DNA of 36,677 nt, from NCBI GenBank assembly GCA_964450955.1, contig CAYVFI010000052.1:1-36677 (forward strand). The letters are read 5' to 3'. The notes below the pieces were generated by a model. The model saw only the letters and a program-made list of their open reading frames with translations. It searched no databases and was not told the DNA's origin. Below, in pieces: positions 16,446 to 24,841 of this stretch. The DNA is from CAYNWT01 sp964450955 (lineage in GTDB: Bacteria; Planctomycetota; Planctomycetia; Planctomycetales; Planctomycetaceae). A program made the translations under genes and the position numbers. Positions within the stretch are counted from its first letter, which is position 1; each line of letters starts with the position of its first letter.

Positions 16446-16925
16446 CGCTCGCTTCTTTCAAATCACAAAGGAACTGCCATCGTAACAAGAAAATTCGACG
16501 TCAACGAACTGATCTTGAACCAATTCGCAGCCGCTACACCAAGCGATTCGCACCGTTGCCGGGCCACAGACGACGTGGTCTACTGGTCCCGGTGGAAGCG
16601 TTGTTTGACGTCGTCGTGGATCCTTCCTGATCCGATCCGGTGATTTAGCCGTTCCTCTACCTGGCCGCCGTTCACGAGTATTGAGGTTCCCAATATGCCT
16701 ACGACACTTGTTTCCGTACCGATCATTCTCGTATCCCTGTGCATCGCCCCAACGCAGCAGGATACGGAAGAGGCAGAATAGAACAGCGACTTCCAGCTCC
16801 AGATTGAGGTGCTGCTGCATGTCAGTAATCGTGGTCAGCATGCCGTCGACTATTAAAGCCACCCAAAACTCGCAACATGCAGGGACCAAACGGCTCCTGT
16901 TTTCTTTTTTGACACGGACGCCCTG
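16446..16925. other. Intergenic region, divergent, about 480 bp
   Basis: It separates the divergent beta-propeller and 710-aa genes and should contain both promoters, but I cannot place them. A minus-strand frame covering nearly all of it (16458-16934) has no protein-like composition. The only item of note is the small hydrophobic frame at 16695-16781. Confidence 0.5.
16695..16781 (+). CDS. Possible 28-residue hydrophobic small protein
   Basis: An ATG at 16695 opens a 28-codon frame with a hydrophobic core (LVSVPIILVSLCIAP) and an acidic tail ending in TEEAE. A TGAGG lies eight to nine bases upstream as a plausible ribosome site. It could be a small membrane or leader peptide, or chance. No homologue is known to me. 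Confidence 0.2.
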   Translation: MPTTLVSVPIILVSLCIAPTQQDTEEAE

Positions 16926-19058
16926 ATGAAGCAATGGAACATTCCGCCAATCCTACTCGCCCTGGCCGGGGCGGTTGTGACATTGGTGGTCACATTTGTG
17001 GCAGCCCGGCCCACAGGAGCCGCGCAGATTGGACTGTGCATTGGTGCGTTCCTGCCGCTGGCGGGAATCCCGTTCCTGCGATCTGACCAGAACACCGACG
17101 CCGCCGAACTTGAAACTGCCAAACAGCAATTCGCTTCTCAGCAGGCTGCGTTCGAAAAGGAACGCAGCGGAATCGAAGATTGGCGCGATACGATTCGTCG
17201 TGAACTGGAGCAGCAGGTCAACCGCATCGAAGCCAAAGAACGGTCACTCACCGAACGTCTGGCCGCGCATCAGGAATTGTTCGAGTACCCCCGGCCCGCT
17301 ATTGAACCAATTACGTTCGAAGAGAACCAAACGCTGACTGAACAGGATCAGCAGGTTCTGGAGCTTCTGCAAAAAGAAGCCGAGACCGCCTACGAGAAAA
17401 TCCGCAACAAAGGGTATTCGACCAACGGCCAAGTCAACGTGCAGCTCATCCGTGACGACGTGCTACAACTTGTGACCCGCGTCGCCAGAATCTACGCACC
17501 CAACAGCAACAACCCGCTGCTCGAAACCAGTTTCGAACAAGTCGCCAGAGCGGCCGGGCGCGTGTGCCTGCATGCGTTGGTTCTGGTCGAACAACTGCCA
17601 CTGGATGTCAAGCAGTACAACTTCAACAGCATGTACTCGTACATCCAAAAAGCTGTCGTCGCGTACGGTCGCTACCAATCGTCCGCTCCGTGGCTCACAT
17701 ATCTCAGTCGCACAATGTACGCCGGACGTTTCATGGCGGGAGCCAACCCGCTGACACTTGGAGCCTGGGTGGTCGCCACAGAAGTCGGTAAGCGAGCGGG
17801 ACAGAAAGCGGTCGAAAGTTTCGTCGATCGCCAGGCAATCGGGTTGCTGCACGATTTGATTCGCGTCGTTGGGTTCGAAGTCGCCAACATTTATGGAGGT
17901 GACTTCCGACATCGCGATCCGAACTGGATCTACGGTTCAGAACTCACCGTACTCATGGGCCGGTTTCCGCTTTCCCGCGAAAGCCTCAAAGAAGGTCTCC
18001 AACAAGTCTCCGCTCTGCCACTCCGAAACGAATACGACCGCATTTACCTTTACCGCTGCGTTGCCGACCACCGTGCGGCTGGTTTAACGCTGGCTGATCC
18101 AGCACTGCTGACTCGCGAAGAACGCGAAAAAATCGCCGCCCAGCTGGAGAAGTTCTTCACCTCGTTCGTCCATGGAGCCACCGACAAGGAAGTCGAAAAG
18201 TGGCGAACAGAATTCGAAGAACGGTTCGACATGAAGCTCAACATCAACAACGCTGTCCAGTCCGCCACAGTCACCGACCACACGCCAGCATGCGTTCTAT
18301 CCATTCGCGCATTTTTGACAAACGTCGTTGGCCTGGACGATGCTCAGGCCAAAAAACGACTGGCCATGTCATCGCTGTTTACCAGCCTGACAGACACCGC
18401 CCGGTCTGAGTTGCTGGCAACGCCTGCGAATCATTTTGGACCGCCCGATCTCGATCCGTCAGACCCCGCAGTCGATCCCTATCTCGACGATTTGATCAAG
18501 ACCGCAGTTTCCGCTTCGTCGCACGACGATAACGTCGAACGGCTGCTTACCGAAACCGGTGCATACTTTCGCCGAACCGTTCCGGAGATGCGAGAAAAAA
18601 TCGACGCCACCTACATTACTCGGGCGACGGAAGGTTTTGCCCACAACGCTCCGACCCGGAAGATTCCCGCAAGCCTGGCTCGAATCATCGCCGCCCACAG
18701 CGCAACCGGCGCGGCTGTGTTTGCCTACACAGACATTGGATTCGCGACCGGTGACAAGCCAAACAACATCGACAACGGCTGGCTGGTCGGGCTCACGGAA
18801 GCCAGCGTCACAAAGCTGATGCTGTTCCAGCCGGACAAAAACTCAGATCCAATCTGGTCCGCCACAGCCCCGCTGGCATCGCGCGACAAGGGATTCCTAA
18901 TCGACGACTGCCGGTTGAGCGGTGGCGAGTGGAAAACAAACGACTTCCCCAACACGGCTGCCGTAGTTGCTGTTGGCACCATCCGCGGAGGCGGCTACGC
19001 TCGCTGGTTCGCACCTTTACTCGCGGTCTGCCAAACCGACGACGCCTCTGCCAGCTGA
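16926..19058 (+). CDS. Membrane-anchored coiled-coil protein of unknown function
   Basis: The 710-aa protein has two N-terminal membrane helices (about 8-26 and 34-51). A charged coiled coil follows (about 57-122), then a long soluble region with no motif I can name. Around residues 275-330 is a segment rich in small residues (GANPLTLGAWVVATEVGKR) followed by a HRDPNWIYGSEL block, which looks like a conserved core. The N-terminal layout suggests a cytoplasmic domain held at the membrane. The ATG overlaps a short frame's stop as TGATG, probably by chance. The sulfotransferase gene starts 8 nt after the stop, so the two are likely co-expressed. The protein seems to belong to an uncharacterised family. 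Confidence 0.8.
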   Translation: MKQWNIPPILLALAGAVVTLVVTFVAARPTGAAQIGLCIGAFLPLAGIPFLRSDQNTDAAELETAKQQFASQQAAFEKERSGIEDWRDTIRRELEQQVNRIEAKERSLTERLAAHQELFEYPRPAIEPITFEENQTLTEQDQQVLELLQKEAETAYEKIRNKGYSTNGQVNVQLIRDDVLQLVTRVARIYAPNSNNPLLETSFEQVARAAGRVCLHALVLVEQLPLDVKQYNFNSMYSYIQKAVVAYGRYQSSAPWLTYLSRTMYAGRFMAGANPLTLGAWVVATEVGKRAGQKAVESFVDRQAIGLLHDLIRVVGFEVANIYGGDFRHRDPNWIYGSELTVLMGRFPLSRESLKEGLQQVSALPLRNEYDRIYLYRCVADHRAAGLTLADPALLTREEREKIAAQLEKFFTSFVHGATDKEVEKWRTEFEERFDMKLNINNAVQSATVTDHTPACVLSIRAFLTNVVGLDDAQAKKRLAMSSLFTSLTDTARSELLATPANHFGPPDLDPSDPAVDPYLDDLIKTAVSASSHDDNVERLLTETGAYFRRTVPEMREKIDATYITRATEGFAHNAPTRKIPASLARIIAAHSATGAAVFAYTDIGFATGDKPNNIDNGWLVGLTEASVTKLMLFQPDKNSDPIWSATAPLASRDKGFLIDDCRLSGGEWKTNDFPNTAAVVAVGTIRGGGYARWFAPLLAVCQTDDASAS

Positions 19059-19066
19059 CACCAGGA

Positions 19067-19819
19067 ATGAACTCACCCGCTTCAAACCGTTGGACGCAAA
19101 TCAAACAGGCAATCAAGTCCTGCGTCCCATCAGCCATCGCCAACAAAATATTCCGCGTTCCTGTGACTCCCACGGAACCAAAACCCAGCACGGTGCTTAT
19201 CCACATTGGCAAGTGCGGCGGATCCACACTGCGAACGGCTCTGGAAAAAATCGCCGACACGTTTCCCGTCCAAATCGTGCACGTCGAAAAGCCAGTCTAC
19301 AATCCAGAGCACTCCTACATCATCGTCGCCCGAAGCCCCATCAGCCGCGCGATTTCGGCGTTCAACTGGCGATACAAACTGGTCGTGACAGACGGAACAC
19401 AACACGACCGCTTCAAGGGCGAACAGGAAGTTCTGCGCCGGTACGGTTCGCTCAACACCATCGCAGAAGCCCTTTACGACAACGACGGCAACCCGAACAA
19501 GGCGGTTCACGGCGACATCCGGAAGATTCACCACCTGCGAGAAGACATCGGCTTCTACCTGTCCGGACTGCTACCACAATGCCAGCCCGGGCAAGTCACC
19601 GCAGTGCTCATGCAGGAGAACCTGAACGCGGACATTCAACGCGTGTTTGGCGTCGCTGCGGGAGAGAGAGAAAAAGACAACTCGAAAGTGTCAACCAACA
19701 CCCTCTCACGCCAGGCGGAGGAAAACCTCCGCCGATTCTTCAAGCCCGACTACGAAGCACTTGCCCTGCTCCACTCGTGGGGGCTGATTGAAGACACGGT
19801 TTTCGCAGCACTCAGATAG
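19067..19819 (+). CDS. Sulfotransferase family protein
   Basis: The 250-aa protein has the PAPS 5'-phosphosulfate loop LIHIGKCGGSTL (44-55) and the 3'-phosphate-binding strand YIIVARSPISRAISAFNW (84-101). This is the pattern of membrane-type and bacterial carbohydrate sulfotransferases. It would transfer sulfate from PAPS to a glycan or other hydroxyl acceptor. The ATG at 19067 lies 8 nt after the 710-aa gene. Earlier in-frame starts would overlap that gene. Length is on the short side but both cofactor motifs are present. The acceptor is unknown, and no glycosyltransferase is nearby. Confidence 0.82.
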   Translation: MNSPASNRWTQIKQAIKSCVPSAIANKIFRVPVTPTEPKPSTVLIHIGKCGGSTLRTALEKIADTFPVQIVHVEKPVYNPEHSYIIVARSPISRAISAFNWRYKLVVTDGTQHDRFKGEQEVLRRYGSLNTIAEALYDNDGNPNKAVHGDIRKIHHLREDIGFYLSGLLPQCQPGQVTAVLMQENLNADIQRVFGVAAGEREKDNSKVSTNTLSRQAEENLRRFFKPDYEALALLHSWGLIEDTVFAALR

Positions 19820-20287
19820 CCGCAAACATTGTCGTTCACCACGATGAGTCTGGCCTCGCGGGTGGTAGTACGTGAGGTATCCGCTCGTCCCTACTGGCCG
19901 CGGCCGTTCCTTTCGTGACGGTTGCTTAAACGTCCGCTGGAGAAGCTTTTGGAAATCTGTTTCGCGAGCTTCTGCCGCGTTGCTCAGATCAACGTTACTC
20001 CAGTCAAAACCAACGCCTTTAGCTGCAATGTTGCCAATGTTGCCAATGTTGCCAATGTACTGGGAGTAACGCCTGGATTGCTGAAATCTACTCTCACGCG
20101 AATCGACATCCTACGAGACATACAGAAATGGCTCAGCAGATTCGGCTTGCCATTTAGTGTTGGCCTGAGCAATAAGTAGCGAAAGCAGTCCAATTGATAT
20201 CATCGTGTAGTCCGTTCGCGATCAAGTCACTCACATTGCAAGAGGCTATGTGAGTCAACGAAGAGGCATCTGCTCCTAATGGCCTGA
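19820..20287. other. Intergenic region with tandem and inverted repeats
   Basis: About 470 bp lie between the convergent sulfotransferase and ppiC genes, so it needs no promoters. It holds a 9-bp tandem repeat (20026-20058) flanked by an inverted pair, gttactccag at 19994-20003 and ctgggagtaac at 20060-20070. The open frames that cross it read the repeat as NVANVANV or LATLATL and have no other support. Confidence 0.5.
20026..20058. repeat. 9-bp tandem repeat inside a stem-loop
   Basis: caatgttgc is repeated three times, with six bases of a fourth copy. The near-perfect inverted pair at 19994-20003 and 20060-20070 encloses it, with one extra base in the right arm. The whole could fold as a long hairpin. 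Copy number may vary between strains. Confidence 0.7.
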
Positions 20288-20569
20288 CTATTCTGTCCGG
20301 CTGGTGACTTCCAGCAAGTGGAACCCAAACTGAGTCTTAACCGGCCCCTGAACTGTTCCGACTGGTGCACTAAACACGACCGCGTCGAATTCAGGAACCA
20401 TCGCCCCGGGACCAAATTCGCCCAGTCCACCGCCGCTCTTACCGGATGGGCAGCTAGAGTGTTCTTTGGCCAGGTCGGCAAAGTCGGCTCCGCCTTCAAT
20501 CTGAGTCTTCAGGTCCTGACAGGTTTCTTCAGATGAAACAAGAATGTGTCGCGCTGATGCAGTTGGCAT
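20288..20569 (-). CDS. ppiC: Parvulin-type peptidyl-prolyl isomerase
   Basis: The 93-aa protein is a single complete parvulin domain, the same length as E. coli PpiC. It shows ARHILVSSEE, LAKEHSSCPSGKSGGGLGEF, MVPEFDAVVF and the terminal QFGFHLLEV. It speeds proline cis/trans isomerisation during protein folding in the cytoplasm, since there is no signal peptide. The ATG is at 20569. It lies 105 nt downstream of the transketolase on the same strand and may share its transcript. Confidence 0.93.
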   Translation of the reverse strand: MPTASARHILVSSEETCQDLKTQIEGGADFADLAKEHSSCPSGKSGGGLGEFGPGAMVPEFDAVVFSAPVGTVQGPVKTQFGFHLLEVTSRTE

Positions 20570-20643
20570 TTCTAAGTATCTTTCAAGTAATCGCCACCGG
20601 CCGAATCGGTTCTGACCAGTGACGGAATAATGTTGCGTGGGGA

Positions 20644-20670
20644 AGTCGTTGGAATCGAGCTCCAGCGACT
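20644..20670 (-). terminator. Hairpin just after the transketolase stop
   Basis: agtcgttgga (20644-20653) and tccagcgact (20661-20670) pair over ten bases with one G-T wobble and a seven-base loop. It begins four bases past the stop. No T-run follows, so it may attenuate or protect the transcript end rather than terminate fully before ppiC. Confidence 0.35.
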
Positions 20671-20674
20671 CAGA

Positions 20675-22603
20675 TTAGGCAAGAGCCTTAACAGCTGCCT
20701 GGATGCCTTCGCTATCGACGCCCTGGTAGCCCATTTGCTGCCACAGTCCGCCGGAGCCTTCTTTGTTGGTTCCGATATTGTTGTACGAACCTTTGAAGCC
20801 ACGCTTCAGCAGTTCCGTTCCCATCTTAGAACCAAGTCCGGTGGTCACGTTGAATGACTCAGCGACCAGAACCATTGGCGATGCGGCCAGCTTGGCCATC
20901 ACGTCTTCGTCGTAGACGTTAAGCGTTGACTTGCAAATCAAACCAACATCAACACCGGCGGCTTTCAGCTTGATGACCGCATCGGCTGCCCGGTACAGGG
21001 TCTCGCCGAATGAAACAATGTAGCCGGCTGTTCCTTCGCGGACGATGTCATCCTTGCCGGACACAAACTTGTAGCCATCACCGTAAAACAGCTTGCCGTC
21101 CTCGCCCAGAATGTCCGGAACCGCCGAACGTGTTGAGAACATGAACCGCAAACCCTCATCGTTGTAGATGCTGTTTAAGCAGGCTTTGAACTGATGCTGG
21201 TCGGCAGGGAAATACAATCGCGTCGTGTCAGAACCGTCTTCCGGTAACCCGTTGGCAGCAAACATGTTGTTCAGGCCGAAGTGACAGGTGTTGTCGGCCA
21301 TGTCGTCGCAACCAGCGTGCGAGAAGTGAGCCAACACGTTGGCCTGATTCAGCCGCGCCATTGTGATTTCTGAAACCACCATTTCCAGGAAGGCAGAGAA
21401 CGTCGCAAAAATTCCCTGCTTGCCTTTCTCGAACCCAAACCCGGCCGCGGCTGAGTAATTACCGCGTTCCATAATCCCGCCGCGAACAAACACTTCCGGG
21501 TGTTCCTTGCGGATGTGGTTCAGGCCACAGGAACCTTCAAGGTCGCAGTCGAACACGCGAACCGAAGCGATTCGGTCGGCTTCTGACATGCCGTCCAGAA
21601 TTTCGTTCACGAACCGACCAAACAAGTCGCGGTTCTTACCCTTCGAACTTCCGTCAGAACCTTCGTAGCTTGGCCCACCGGGGCCTTTTTCGACTCCGCC
21701 CAGGTAATCAACAGCCGCCGACTGACCGCGAGCTGTCAGGTGGTGAGTTGCCGTCTCAACACTAATAACATCGTGACCTTTGGCGTCGCCTTCAAGACCT
21801 TCAATGCCGACGCACATCTTGCGTTTGTTAATCAAAGCGACAGGGCCGTCAGTCGTGACAGCCTTGCAAATGCGAGCGTAAAGGTCGTCCAGATCTTCCC
21901 CGTCACCGACATCGCAGGTTAATCCATGACCGGACAGCGTTGAAGTAACGTCGAAGCCTTTCAGGTAATCCGACGGATGACCAGCAATGGTGACATCGTT
22001 GTCATCAATCAAAAGTTTAACGTTCAAATTTTCCGCAACACAAAGTCGAGCCGCCTCGGCATCGTTGCCTTCCATCTGCGATCCGTCAGACCCCAGCATG
22101 AACACAACTTTATCAGGGTTCGCCATCGCAACGCCGTTAACGAAAGGCCACATGTGACCCAACCGACCAGAAGAAAACTTCACGCCCGGACTGAAGCCGC
22201 GTTCCGGGTGACCCGGTAGGTGCGAAAGGTACTCGCGATAGTGCAACAGCTTTTCGATGGGCATGTCGCCATCTATAGCGGCAAGTAGATACTGCGTCGC
22301 AACACGGTGACCGGCTTCGTCGAAAAACACGGGCTGGATGTCCGGGGTTCCACCCTTCTTCGCGTTTTCAATTAACGCGTGCATGATGCAAACCTCTGGA
22401 ACCGTGTCGTACGGACCGCCACTGTGACCGCCCAGGCCCTTGGCATCAGCAATCGCAGTAAAGAACACAATCGCATCGCGGCAGAGATCGATGTTGCTCT
22501 GCAAAGCCGACCGTTGTTCGTCTGTGAGCTTTGGATTAGACGGGTCGAGGCTAATCCGCTGGAAGGATCCAAGATCGATCGGGAAGTCGGCAGTTGCAGT
22601 CAT
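20675..22603 (-). CDS. Transketolase-like thiamine diphosphate enzyme
   Basis: The 642-aa protein has the N-terminal substrate/ThDP region (GLGGHSGGP, FSSGRLGHMW) and the ThDP-binding motif (GSDGSQMEGND, 171-181, then DDNDVT, 200-205). It also has the pyrimidine-domain glutamate region (GGIMERGNYSAAAGFGF) and a C-terminal transketolase domain. Transketolase moves two-carbon ketol units in the pentose phosphate pathway. Several blocks differ from E. coli TktA, for instance FDCDLEGSCG in place of GSADLAPSN, so it belongs to a divergent subgroup and the substrates may differ. I start at ATG 22603. The open frame runs 81 codons further up into a hairpin-rich leader without family character. Confidence 0.88.
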   Translation of the reverse strand: MTATADFPIDLGSFQRISLDPSNPKLTDEQRSALQSNIDLCRDAIVFFTAIADAKGLGGHSGGPYDTVPEVCIMHALIENAKKGGTPDIQPVFFDEAGHRVATQYLLAAIDGDMPIEKLLHYREYLSHLPGHPERGFSPGVKFSSGRLGHMWPFVNGVAMANPDKVVFMLGSDGSQMEGNDAEAARLCVAENLNVKLLIDDNDVTIAGHPSDYLKGFDVTSTLSGHGLTCDVGDGEDLDDLYARICKAVTTDGPVALINKRKMCVGIEGLEGDAKGHDVISVETATHHLTARGQSAAVDYLGGVEKGPGGPSYEGSDGSSKGKNRDLFGRFVNEILDGMSEADRIASVRVFDCDLEGSCGLNHIRKEHPEVFVRGGIMERGNYSAAAGFGFEKGKQGIFATFSAFLEMVVSEITMARLNQANVLAHFSHAGCDDMADNTCHFGLNNMFAANGLPEDGSDTTRLYFPADQHQFKACLNSIYNDEGLRFMFSTRSAVPDILGEDGKLFYGDGYKFVSGKDDIVREGTAGYIVSFGETLYRAADAVIKLKAAGVDVGLICKSTLNVYDEDVMAKLAASPMVLVAESFNVTTGLGSKMGTELLKRGFKGSYNNIGTNKEGSGGLWQQMGYQGVDSEGIQAAVKALA

Positions 22604-22729
22604 TTCGTTCTGTCTATCGTCGTTTGTGTTGCCAATCAGGAGCATCCATCGCAAAATACAATGGACAAATGAGCGCAAGACCCCCCGCTTTGCTCCACAC
22701 GCGGGCTTGGCATTATGGCGTGTAACGAG

Positions 22730-22784
22730 ACAGATTTCCATGACACGCCCCTCAAGGGGCACAAGCGGGGCGTGACCAATCTGT
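22730..22784. promoter_or_regulatory. Extended inverted repeat between divergent genes
   Basis: acagatt (22730-22736) and cacgcccc (22744-22751) pair with ggggcgtg (22767-22774) and aatctgt (22778-22784) around small asymmetric loops. A nested hairpin, gcccc-tcaa-ggggc, competes at 22747-22760. It lies 127 nt upstream of the transketolase ATG and 64 nt upstream of the seven-gene run. It could be a regulatory RNA, a protein site or a repeat element. Confidence 0.45.
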
Positions 22785-22847
22785 TTCCCGAAGCAAAAGC
22801 GATCACGATCAGCCGTTGGGTACGGTGAGAACAACGGAGCCCACAAC

Positions 22848-23228
22848 TTGACTTCATCGAATTTTCATCTGCAGCCGTACTCTCCAAACGGTCCGACAAC
22901 CTTCGCGCACGAGCCCTTGCCGCCCGTTCAAGGAGACGCGTGGGAATGCCACTTCTGCGAAAACATATTAGGCGACGCAGACAAGCAGCTCTTCTACCAG
23001 AACCAGGAACAATGGCACCAAGGCCGCGAGCTGGACGATCTGTGGCAGTGGGTCGCCAACGCGCAGGTTGTCCCTGTCTGCGAAACATGCCGCGACGGAC
23101 TCGGTGCGACCTATGAACTTCCCGGAACCCAAGCCATTGCAAACTTTGGAACGTTGTTCTTCCGATTCCTTACTGCGGTATTCCTTTTGATAAGTCTCAT
23201 GACCCTGTGTAAGGCCATCGTCCGATGA
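22848..23228 (+). CDS. Zinc-ribbon protein with C-terminal membrane anchor
   Basis: The 126-aa protein has two C-x2-C pairs (CHFC near 35 and CETC near 78), likely a zinc-binding ribbon. A hydrophobic C-terminal segment follows (about 101-122, FLTAVFLLISLM), so it looks tail-anchored with the ribbon in the cytoplasm. The start is TTG, supported by GGAG eight bases upstream. The stop overlaps the next gene's ATG (ATGA), so it is the first gene of a coupled run. The family is unknown to me. Confidence 0.65.
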   Translation: MTSSNFHLQPYSPNGPTTFAHEPLPPVQGDAWECHFCENILGDADKQLFYQNQEQWHQGRELDDLWQWVANAQVVPVCETCRDGLGATYELPGTQAIANFGTLFFRFLTAVFLLISLMTLCKAIVR

Positions 23229-23653
23229 CCGAGTACTTCCGCCGCTGCACTGACGCAATGAACGCCGGTGATTGGAGCACCGCCCTTGAATGGATCCGAA
23301 AGTGCGTAGTGCGTGAACCTGCGAATGTGCTTTTTCGTCAAGTGGCCAGAGGTGTGGCAATGAAACGTGCTGACACCCGCAGGTTCACAATCTTCGACCT
23401 GGAACGACAGACTAAGAAAATCAACACTGCTATCTCCACCAAAGACTGGTTCCTTGTCGATTCGCTGGCCGAAAACGGACTGGCGTTTTACCCACGTGAT
23501 CTCAGTTTGAACTACACGCAAGCGGTCGCAAACTACGCCCTTAAGCGCCGGGACATAGCCCGGTTCGCCTGCGAAACTGCGCTGGCATCAGACCGCGAAC
23601 ACTCTGAAGCCCTCAGGCTCTGGCTTCGCATCAAGACAGATCGATACTCATGA
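23225..23653 (+). CDS. Small helical-repeat (TPR-like) protein
   Basis: The 142-aa protein is mostly helical, with TPR-like pairs such as AMNAGDWSTALEWIRKCVVREPAN (an amphipathic repeat near 11-34) and a second near 95-135. It has no signal peptide, so it is likely cytoplasmic and could bind a partner of the same operon. Both ends overlap neighbours by four bases (ATGA), which implies translational coupling and fixed stoichiometry. No enzymatic motif is visible. Confidence 0.65.
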   Translation: MTEYFRRCTDAMNAGDWSTALEWIRKCVVREPANVLFRQVARGVAMKRADTRRFTIFDLERQTKKINTAISTKDWFLVDSLAENGLAFYPRDLSLNYTQAVANYALKRRDIARFACETALASDREHSEALRLWLRIKTDRYS

Positions 23654-24051
23654 TTTCCGCATACATGAACAACCACCGTCTCGACACCATCATCCGTGAA
23701 CACGCGGTCAAACTACATGAAGACAAACTTGGCTATTGGAAGTTCGAATACCGCGAACACGTCCTGATGGTCATCACGGATGAAACCCACAACCGCATGC
23801 GAATCATCACTCCGGTCGCAGAAGTCAACGATCTAAGCGACGAAATCTGGCTGCTGTGCATGAGCGCCAACTTTGACCGCGCTTTGGATGCTCGGTACGC
23901 AGTTTCCGGCGACCTACTCTGGAGCGCGTTCATCCATCCGCTTAAACAACTCGAAGACGAACAGGTCGTCGACGCGCTCGATCAGGTCGCGACACTTGCC
24001 GCTAACTTTGGCACAACATTCAGCAGCGGCAACCTGGCGTTTGGCGGGTAA
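23650..24051 (+). CDS. YbjN-domain protein (type III secretion chaperone-like fold)
   Basis: The 133-aa protein matches the YbjN/CesT-like layout: a short helix, a strand-rich middle (YWKFEYREHVLMVITDE, MRIITPVAEV) and a helical end with LLWSAFIHPLKQLEDEQV. These folds act as small chaperones or protein-binding adaptors. The start overlaps the preceding stop by four bases. The next gene begins 91 nt later, the largest gap in the run. No secretion system is nearby, so a dedicated chaperone role inside this operon is the simplest inference. Confidence 0.7.
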   Translation: MISAYMNNHRLDTIIREHAVKLHEDKLGYWKFEYREHVLMVITDETHNRMRIITPVAEVNDLSDEIWLLCMSANFDRALDARYAVSGDLLWSAFIHPLKQLEDEQVVDALDQVATLAANFGTTFSSGNLAFGG

Positions 24052-24142
24052 ACTCTGACCTCCAGGCACGCACGCTTACCAAACAATCAGCCAAAATACA
24101 CAACCGGATGATCCGAACTCCACGCTGGGCGGTTACCACGAC

Positions 24143-24841
24143 GTGAACGATTCAATCCTGTTCTTCAACCTGGATAACACCACTGGCAAGGTTCACTGCA
24201 ACCTCCAGGGGCCGTTTCCTTCCATCGTTCGGCTTTGGGGCAGCCAACCCATGGCCGTGGCGGGGCCCGGAACCCACATCGGCTTCGTCACCCAGGGACC
24301 GACAGAATTGTCGTGCGTCGCCGGGCGGTTCACCTTGCAGGCCGGAATGTACTTTCGTGTTCCGGGGGAATTCCATCTCCGGGGTGGAACCGGAATCCTA
24401 TCCACCCGGTCCGACGACTCCGGCCTGTTTTGCCTGGGCGGCCCGATCGAACACACCGGCCGACTGCGCTACATTGATGGCTGCTCGGACACACTGCTAA
24501 TCAGCCCCGTCGTCTGCGGTGACCCATGCCTCAACCTATTGCACATTCCACCGCACACCAGGCAAACAGCTCACATTCATCCGACACTCCGCGCGGGAGT
24601 GATCGTCACCGGAACAGGTCAATGCCGCACGCCGCTGGGTTCTACCGACTTACATCCCGGCTTGGCTTTTGTCATTCCCCCCGACTGCGAACACAGCTTT
24701 CACACGTCTGATGACAGCTTGCTGGTTGTTGCCTGGCACCCCGACAGTGATACCGGGCCGACCCACGACGATCACCCGATGGTCAATCGCACCATTGTCG
24801 ACGGCGTTCCAGCTTCGCAGATAAGCGAGATTCGCACGTGA
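24143..24841 (+). CDS. Bicupin protein
   Basis: The 232-aa protein has two beta-rich halves. The N-terminal half (about 15-110) is a degenerate cupin with few metal ligands. The C-terminal half (about 115-205) has the cupin motifs HIHPTLRAGVIVTGTG and LAFVIPPDCEHSFHT, giving plausible metal histidines. The usual Glu of motif 1 is replaced by Gly at the expected place. It could be a metal-dependent oxygenase/isomerase or a small-molecule binder. The GTG start is inferred. The last codon overlaps the next gene as GTGA. Confidence 0.7.
   Translation: MNDSILFFNLDNTTGKVHCNLQGPFPSIVRLWGSQPMAVAGPGTHIGFVTQGPTELSCVAGRFTLQAGMYFRVPGEFHLRGGTGILSTRSDDSGLFCLGGPIEHTGRLRYIDGCSDTLLISPVVCGDPCLNLLHIPPHTRQTAHIHPTLRAGVIVTGTGQCRTPLGSTDLHPGLAFVIPPDCEHSFHTSDDSLLVVAWHPDSDTGPTHDDHPMVNRTIVDGVPASQISEIRT

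Noticed and set aside
15852..16643. 263-codon plus-strand frame
   Set aside because: It is antisense to the beta-propeller gene and has no domain-like pattern.
16458..16934. 158-codon minus-strand frame in the gene-free region
   Set aside because: Protein-like composition is lacking, it has no ribosome site, and it overlaps the start of the 710-aa gene.
19922..20179. 85-codon frame across the tandem repeat
   Set aside because: The repeated NVA units come from the 9-bp DNA repeat; nothing else supports coding.
22604..22846. N-terminal extension of the transketolase by 81 codons
   Set aside because: It runs through the inverted repeat and is unlike transketolase; the ATG at 22603 fits the family.
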